DNA of 9,544 nt. It comes from Bacteroidales bacterium UBA4347 (lineage in GTDB: Bacteria > Bacteroidota > Bacteroidia > Bacteroidales > P3). The stretch covers positions 1 to 9,544 of the forward strand of contig DGTB01000095.1 of assembly GCA_002394185.1 (NCBI GenBank). The letters are read 5' to 3'. Shown here piece by piece: positions 5,963 to 9,544 of the stretch; position 1 is the first letter of the stretch; each line of letters starts with the position of its first letter. Under the pieces are notes generated by a model. The model did not search any database, was not told the origin of the DNA, and saw only the letters and a list, made by a program, of their open reading frames with translations. A program made the translations under genes and the position numbers.

Positions 5963-7312
5963 TCAAAAACGTTTATGGGAAACGAGTTGCGGTGCATAGC
6001 GCCACACCAGCGCCATGCAGAACAGCAGCGTCAGCACCTCGGCCACATTCACGGCCCACCAGATGCCGTCGATGCCCACCACAGCGGGCAGCACCCACAC
6101 CGCCGCCATCTCAAACACCAGCGACCGCATGAACGCCGCCACCGCGCTCACCACTCCGTTTTGCAACCCGGTGAACAGCGCCGATGCAAACATGCTCCAT
6201 CCGCAGATGAGGAAACAGAGCATGTAGATGCGTATAGCCTTGGTGGTCAACGCCAACAGTCCCTCGTCGTAGCCAACGAAGAACCGCGCCGCCGGAGCGC
6301 TCAGCAGCTCGGCCACCGCCGTCAGCAGTAGCCCAACTACTCCGATAATCACCACCGACTTCCTCAGCAACGACCGCTGCTCCCCCACATCGCCGGCACC
6401 GTAGTGGTAGCCGATGATGGGCGTCAAGGTGATGTTGTATCCAATGAAGAACGCTGCGATGACAAACGTCAGGTACATCACCACGCCGTAGGCCGCCACG
6501 CCGTCTTGTCCAAGGTAGCGCATCAGCTGCAGGTTGTAGCACATGCTGACAATGCTCAGCGAGATGCCGCTCACGTATTCCGACAGCCCGTTGGTGCAGG
6601 CCTTGCCCACATAGGGCCAGATGGTCTTCGAGTTCCTCCGCAGGTGCAGGCTGCCCTTGTTCATCCGCTTGGAAGCGAAATACAGCAGCGGGAACCCGCC
6701 GCCCACCACCTGCGCCAGCACCGTGGCCCAGGCCGCACCGGCCACGCCCCACTTCATCAGCCACACAAACAGCGCGTCGAGCACTATGTTCACCACCCCG
6801 CAGGCCACGCTGACCCATGTGCCCAGCTGTGGTCGTTCGGCAGCCATGTAGAACGACTGCATGGCCTGCTGGAGCATGAAGAACGGCATACCCACCATGC
6901 TGATGCGTCCATAGACGACGCATTCATCCATCATTCCCTCGTCGGCACCCAGCCAGCGGGCTATCAGCGGGCAGAACACCGCGAACAGCACGCCCACAGC
7001 CACACCCACACACGCCAGGAAGCGCAGCAGCATGGTGAACACCCTGTCCGCCTTCTGTGGATAGCCCTCGCCCTGCACCTTGCCCACCAGGGCGGCCCCG
7101 CCGCTGCCCACCATCAGTCCCAACGCGCCGAGGATCATCATCGGCGGGTACATCAGGTTGACGGCGGCAAAGCCACTCTTGCCGGCAAAGTTAGAGACGA
7201 ACAATCCGTCCACAATGCCGTATACCGACGACACGAGCATCATGGCCACGCTGGGTGCCGACGCCCAAAGCAGACGCCGGTAGCCGTAGTGTCCGGAGAG
7301 GGATACGTCCAT
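5963..7312 (-). CDS. MATE family multidrug/metabolite efflux transporter
   Basis: This 449-residue inner-membrane protein of the MATE family exports drugs or metabolites using a sodium or proton gradient. About twelve hydrophobic helices can be picked out. The N-terminal stretch GYRRLLWASAPSVAMMLVSSVYGIVDGLFVSN is typical, as are FAAVNLMYPPMMILGALG and GSGGAALVGKVQGEG. The second half begins near SEYVSGISLSIVSMCYNL and contains GYNITLTPIIGYHYGAG. It resembles the MepA/DinF-type branch more than NorM, but the substrate cannot be told. An open frame reaches 7348; ATG 7312 (MDVSLSGHYGY) is preferred because it starts one base past the previous stop and fits the family N-terminus. It is probably cotranscribed and translationally coupled with the NSS transporter gene. 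A terminator follows at 5868-5900. Confidence 0.93.
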   Translation of the reverse strand: MDVSLSGHYGYRRLLWASAPSVAMMLVSSVYGIVDGLFVSNFAGKSGFAAVNLMYPPMMILGALGLMVGSGGAALVGKVQGEGYPQKADRVFTMLLRFLACVGVAVGVLFAVFCPLIARWLGADEGMMDECVVYGRISMVGMPFFMLQQAMQSFYMAAERPQLGTWVSVACGVVNIVLDALFVWLMKWGVAGAAWATVLAQVVGGGFPLLYFASKRMNKGSLHLRRNSKTIWPYVGKACTNGLSEYVSGISLSIVSMCYNLQLMRYLGQDGVAAYGVVMYLTFVIAAFFIGYNITLTPIIGYHYGAGDVGEQRSLLRKSVVIIGVVGLLLTAVAELLSAPAARFFVGYDEGLLALTTKAIRIYMLCFLICGWSMFASALFTGLQNGVVSAVAAFMRSLVFEMAAVWVLPAVVGIDGIWWAVNVAEVLTLLFCMALVWRYAPQLVSHKRF

Positions 7313-7313
7313 T

Positions 7314-8942
7314 TTATTCTTTCGCAATGGACGATTTATACGATTCACGAGCTTTCATGCGGATATGCTCGTCATCAATCAGGCGCTGGCGATGCTTCTC
7401 GCCCGAGTCGCCAAGAGCGATGAGCATCAGCAATGCAAACAGCGGCGTCAGCACAATGGAGAGGAAATACCACAACACATTCTTGCGGCCCTTATCCTTG
7501 GCCACATAGGCCACCCCGAGAGGAAGCACAAAGAAGTAGAGCACCAGCGCTATCACAATGAGTACCGTACTCACTTCGAATTCAGCTTGGAAGACGCTGC
7601 CCAGCAGCACCAGCAGCAACGCCGCAGGAGCAACAAAACGGGCCAGGAACGAATAGAACACCTTGAACCAAGGCGTGGGAAGTGTACCGTGGTTCGACAG
7701 TTCGTCCATGATGCTGTCTTTCTTCATGAACCATCCGAAGAAGATGATGGTAAGCAGCGCACACACCGGCGGCAGATAGGAGCCCGTCAGCTTGTCCAAC
7801 CAGTCGAAGAGCGACATATCGCCTAGTTTGTATGAATTGAGGATGCCGCCGTCGAACGAATAGGCCGCCAACACCGCTAACGCACATGAGACAATGGTGA
7901 GCAGGATGGCCGAAAGGGATCTTTTCTTGCCATAATCTGCTCCCCAAGCTGTCAACGCTTCCAGCAGCGAGATAGCCGATGTCAGCGCAGCCACCGCCAA
8001 CAGCAGGAAGAAAGCTCCGCCGAAGACGATGCTGCCCACCGCGCCCATGGAGTTGAACACCACAGGAAGCACGTTGAACACCAATCCGGGACCTCCGGCA
8101 GGGTCCTGACCGAAAGCAAAGACCGCAGGGAAGATGGCCACACCTGCCAACACGGCGATAGCCGTGTCGCAGACGGTAATCCACATGGCGCTCTTGAAGA
8201 GGTTGTCGTTCTTGGGAATATAACTGCCGTAGACAATCATGACACCCATACCCACTGACAGCGAGAACAAGGCCTGACCCAGAATGGCCAGCACACCTTC
8301 CCACGTCAACTTGGAGAAATCGGGGTTGAAGAGATAGGCCAGTCCTTTGGAGGCTCCGGGCAACGTCAGGCTTCGCACACAGAGCATCAACACCAATACC
8401 AGCAACACCGGCATCAGTATCTTCGACACCTTCTCGATGCCGTTCTGCACACCGCCGAGGATAATCACCAGCGTCAGCACAGCAAACACCACCAAGCACA
8501 CCACAGGTGCCACCGGCGATGCTGCAAAGGCAGCGAAGTGACCGGCGAAGTCGCCATCAGCGACCCCGAGGAGCTGACCCGACACCGACTCCCAGAAGTA
8601 GTTCAGCGTCCAACCCGAAATAACCAAGTAGATACACAAAATCAAAAAACAGGTAATGAGGCCTGCCAATCCCACATAGCGCCACATGGTGCGCTTGGGC
8701 TGCAGAGCCTCATAGGCCTTCATCGGGGTGTGTCCCGTGCGTCGACCGATCGTCAGCTCGCTCAGCAGCAACGTCATGCCGATGAAAAACACAAAGAAAA
8801 GATATAGTATCAGCGCCGCTCCGCCGCCATACTTGCCGCAGATGTAGGGGAAACGCCAAATGTTGCCCAGCCCGATGGCCGAACCCGCCGCAGCCATGAT
8901 GGCTCCAAACGACGACGAAAAACCACTATTGTTATTTGCCAT
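7314..8942 (-). CDS. Sodium-dependent NSS (SNF) family transporter
   Basis: This 542-residue sodium-coupled symporter has the LeuT fold and takes up amino acids or related compounds across the inner membrane. TM1 holds AAAGSAIGLGNIWRFPY, with Ala22, Gly24, Leu25, Gly26, Asn27 and Arg30 at the same numbers as in LeuT. Ser21 replaces the LeuT Asn21. TM6 holds GQALFSLSVGMG at residues 222-233. There Phe226, Ser227 and Ser229 correspond to LeuT Phe253, Thr254 and Ser256, and Met232 replaces Phe259, so the substrate pocket differs from LeuT. Twelve helices seem likely. The charged C-terminal tail (HRQRLIDDEHIRMKARES) is cytoplasmic. ATG 8942 (MANNNSGFSSSFG) is chosen over the longer frame to 9002, whose extra part runs through a terminator hairpin. 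The substrate is unknown, and no clear promoter is visible upstream. Confidence 0.95.
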   Translation of the reverse strand: MANNNSGFSSSFGAIMAAAGSAIGLGNIWRFPYICGKYGGGAALILYLFFVFFIGMTLLLSELTIGRRTGHTPMKAYEALQPKRTMWRYVGLAGLITCFLILCIYLVISGWTLNYFWESVSGQLLGVADGDFAGHFAAFAASPVAPVVCLVVFAVLTLVIILGGVQNGIEKVSKILMPVLLVLVLMLCVRSLTLPGASKGLAYLFNPDFSKLTWEGVLAILGQALFSLSVGMGVMIVYGSYIPKNDNLFKSAMWITVCDTAIAVLAGVAIFPAVFAFGQDPAGGPGLVFNVLPVVFNSMGAVGSIVFGGAFFLLLAVAALTSAISLLEALTAWGADYGKKRSLSAILLTIVSCALAVLAAYSFDGGILNSYKLGDMSLFDWLDKLTGSYLPPVCALLTIIFFGWFMKKDSIMDELSNHGTLPTPWFKVFYSFLARFVAPAALLLVLLGSVFQAEFEVSTVLIVIALVLYFFVLPLGVAYVAKDKGRKNVLWYFLSIVLTPLFALLMLIALGDSGEKHRQRLIDDEHIRMKARESYKSSIAKE

Positions 8943-8964
8943 GATTTCGCATTTTGTAACAAGC

Positions 8965-8999
8965 AAAAAACGCAGAGACGTGCCGTAGTGGCACGTCTC
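8965..8999 (-). terminator. Hairpin terminator of the MFS gene
   Basis: A perfect 10-bp stem, GAGACGTGCC (8975-8984) with GGCACGTCTC (8990-8999), has a 5-nt loop. Read on the minus strand it is followed by TGCG and six Ts (8970-8965). It starts 22 nt after the MFS stop. The 4-nt gap before the T run may make it leaky, allowing readthrough into the NSS gene. Confidence 0.8.
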
Positions 9000-9021
9000 C
9001 ACATCTATTCATTTTCCAAAA

Positions 9022-9544
9022 CTATTCAGCCTTGATGTTGGGTTCCTCGAGGCCATAGCCCTTCTTCTTGTCGACGGCCTTCAGGTAGACCGAGATAAGC
9101 AGAGCGGCGATACCCAGAGCTGCAAGCATCACAAGCGCCCAGGTGTAGTCAAGTTCATGGGCGGCAACGCCCTCATCATTGGTCTTGTTGAGGACAATAC
9201 CGATGAGCGCGGGGAACAGGCCGAGACCGATATTCTGAATCCAGAAGATGGCAGCATAAGCGGAACCGATAATCTTCTCGTCGACCAGCTTGGGCACCGA
9301 GGGCCACAGGGCGGCAGGCACCAGCGAGAAGGAGGCGCCGAGAACCAAGATGGTCACATAGGCCACAACGACACCACCGGCAGCGGAAGCAGCCGAAACA
9401 CCGGGCAGAATGAAGGCGAAGGTGAGATGGCAGATAACCAGCAGGATGGAGCCGAGCATCAGCATCGAGGCAGCCTTGCCCTTATGGTCGACATAGTTGC
9501 CGAGGATGGGGGTGATGGCCACAGCCAGCAGCGGGAACACGGCG
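9022..9544 (-). CDS. MFS transporter, C-terminal part (5' end outside window)
   Basis: This is the C-terminal part of a major facilitator superfamily permease, about 174 residues, open to the window edge. It begins within the loop before helix 8 (AVAITPILGNYVDHKGKA), whose D-x-K-G-K pattern is the inter-helix motif of MFS proteins. Helices follow at MLMLGSILLVICHLTFAFIL, VVVAYVTILVLGASFSLVPAALW, IIGSAYAAIFWIQNIGLGLFPALIG and WALVMLAALGIAALLISVYL. The part SLVPAALWPSVPKLVDEKIIGSAYAAIFWIQNIG resembles the MFSD1-like subgroup, eukaryotic members of which move dipeptides; this is a by-eye guess. The soluble tail is short and charged (KKKGYGLEEPNIKAE). The stop is TAG at 9022-9024, followed by a terminator hairpin. 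The substrate is unknown. Confidence 0.88.
   Translation of the reverse strand, partial: AVFPLLAVAITPILGNYVDHKGKAASMLMLGSILLVICHLTFAFILPGVSAASAAGGVVVAYVTILVLGASFSLVPAALWPSVPKLVDEKIIGSAYAAIFWIQNIGLGLFPALIGIVLNKTNDEGVAAHELDYTWALVMLAALGIAALLISVYLKAVDKKKGYGLEEPNIKAE

Noticed and set aside
6404..7423. Long plus-strand open frame opposite the MATE gene
   Set aside because: Its composition (very high His, Gln and Arg) is typical of the antisense of a GC-rich membrane protein gene, and the MATE product is clearly real.
8943..9021. Promoter for the NSS transporter gene
   Set aside because: TTTTTTG and TTTGG fragments occur on the minus strand, but no TAnnTTTG box with a -33 element at 19-21 bp could be found.

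Overview
The window looks like a chromosomal segment of a Bacteroidales bacterium (Prevotella- or Bacteroides-like; the genus cannot be fixed from this sequence). Three things point there: the ending of the GyrB fragment, a Bacteroidota-type promoter (TTTC, 20 bp, TATCTTTG) at 2100-2131, and protein families common in that group (DUF2461, PepSY-like lipoprotein, ExbD-like sequence). Most genes are GC-rich. A stretch from about 1330 to 2830 is visibly more AT-rich and appears to be an accessory insertion.

Layout. 1-524 (+) is the 3' end of gyrB, followed 22 nt later by an intact peptidase E gene (547-1296). Next come a DUF4160 / DUF2442 pair with overlapping reading frames (1331-1811) and a hairpin (1833-1871). 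Then there is an array of five imperfect 41-bp units, each carrying the palindrome core CGCAT-NN-ATGCG (about 1897-2104). The array runs straight into the promoter of an AT-rich HNH endonuclease gene with two homing-endonuclease-type repeats (2153-2818). Only 18 bp later starts nfo (endonuclease IV), which forms a tight unit with two lipoprotein genes and a DUF2461 gene (2837-5539), closed by a strong terminator (5598-5636). The first lipoprotein resembles the periplasmic part of Bacteroidota ExbD, but on a lipid anchor. The second has two PepSY-like repeats.

The non-coding stretch 5540-5962 separates convergent transcription units. It holds that terminator, a pyrimidine-to-purine repeat with an 11-bp period, and a terminator for the minus strand. 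The minus strand then carries a MATE efflux gene (5963-7312), one base after a sodium-dependent NSS transporter gene (7314-8942). A hairpin terminator (8965-8999) separates these from the 3' end of an MFS transporter gene that runs off the window (9022-9544).

How it fits together. Housekeeping functions (topology, peptide breakdown, abasic-site repair) flank an apparently acquired island with a possible two-gene module and an HNH nuclease. No separate promoter is visible for nfo, so its operon may now be read from the HNH promoter. The strongest candidates for something undescribed are the 41-bp palindrome array in front of the HNH gene and the lipid-anchored ExbD-like protein.
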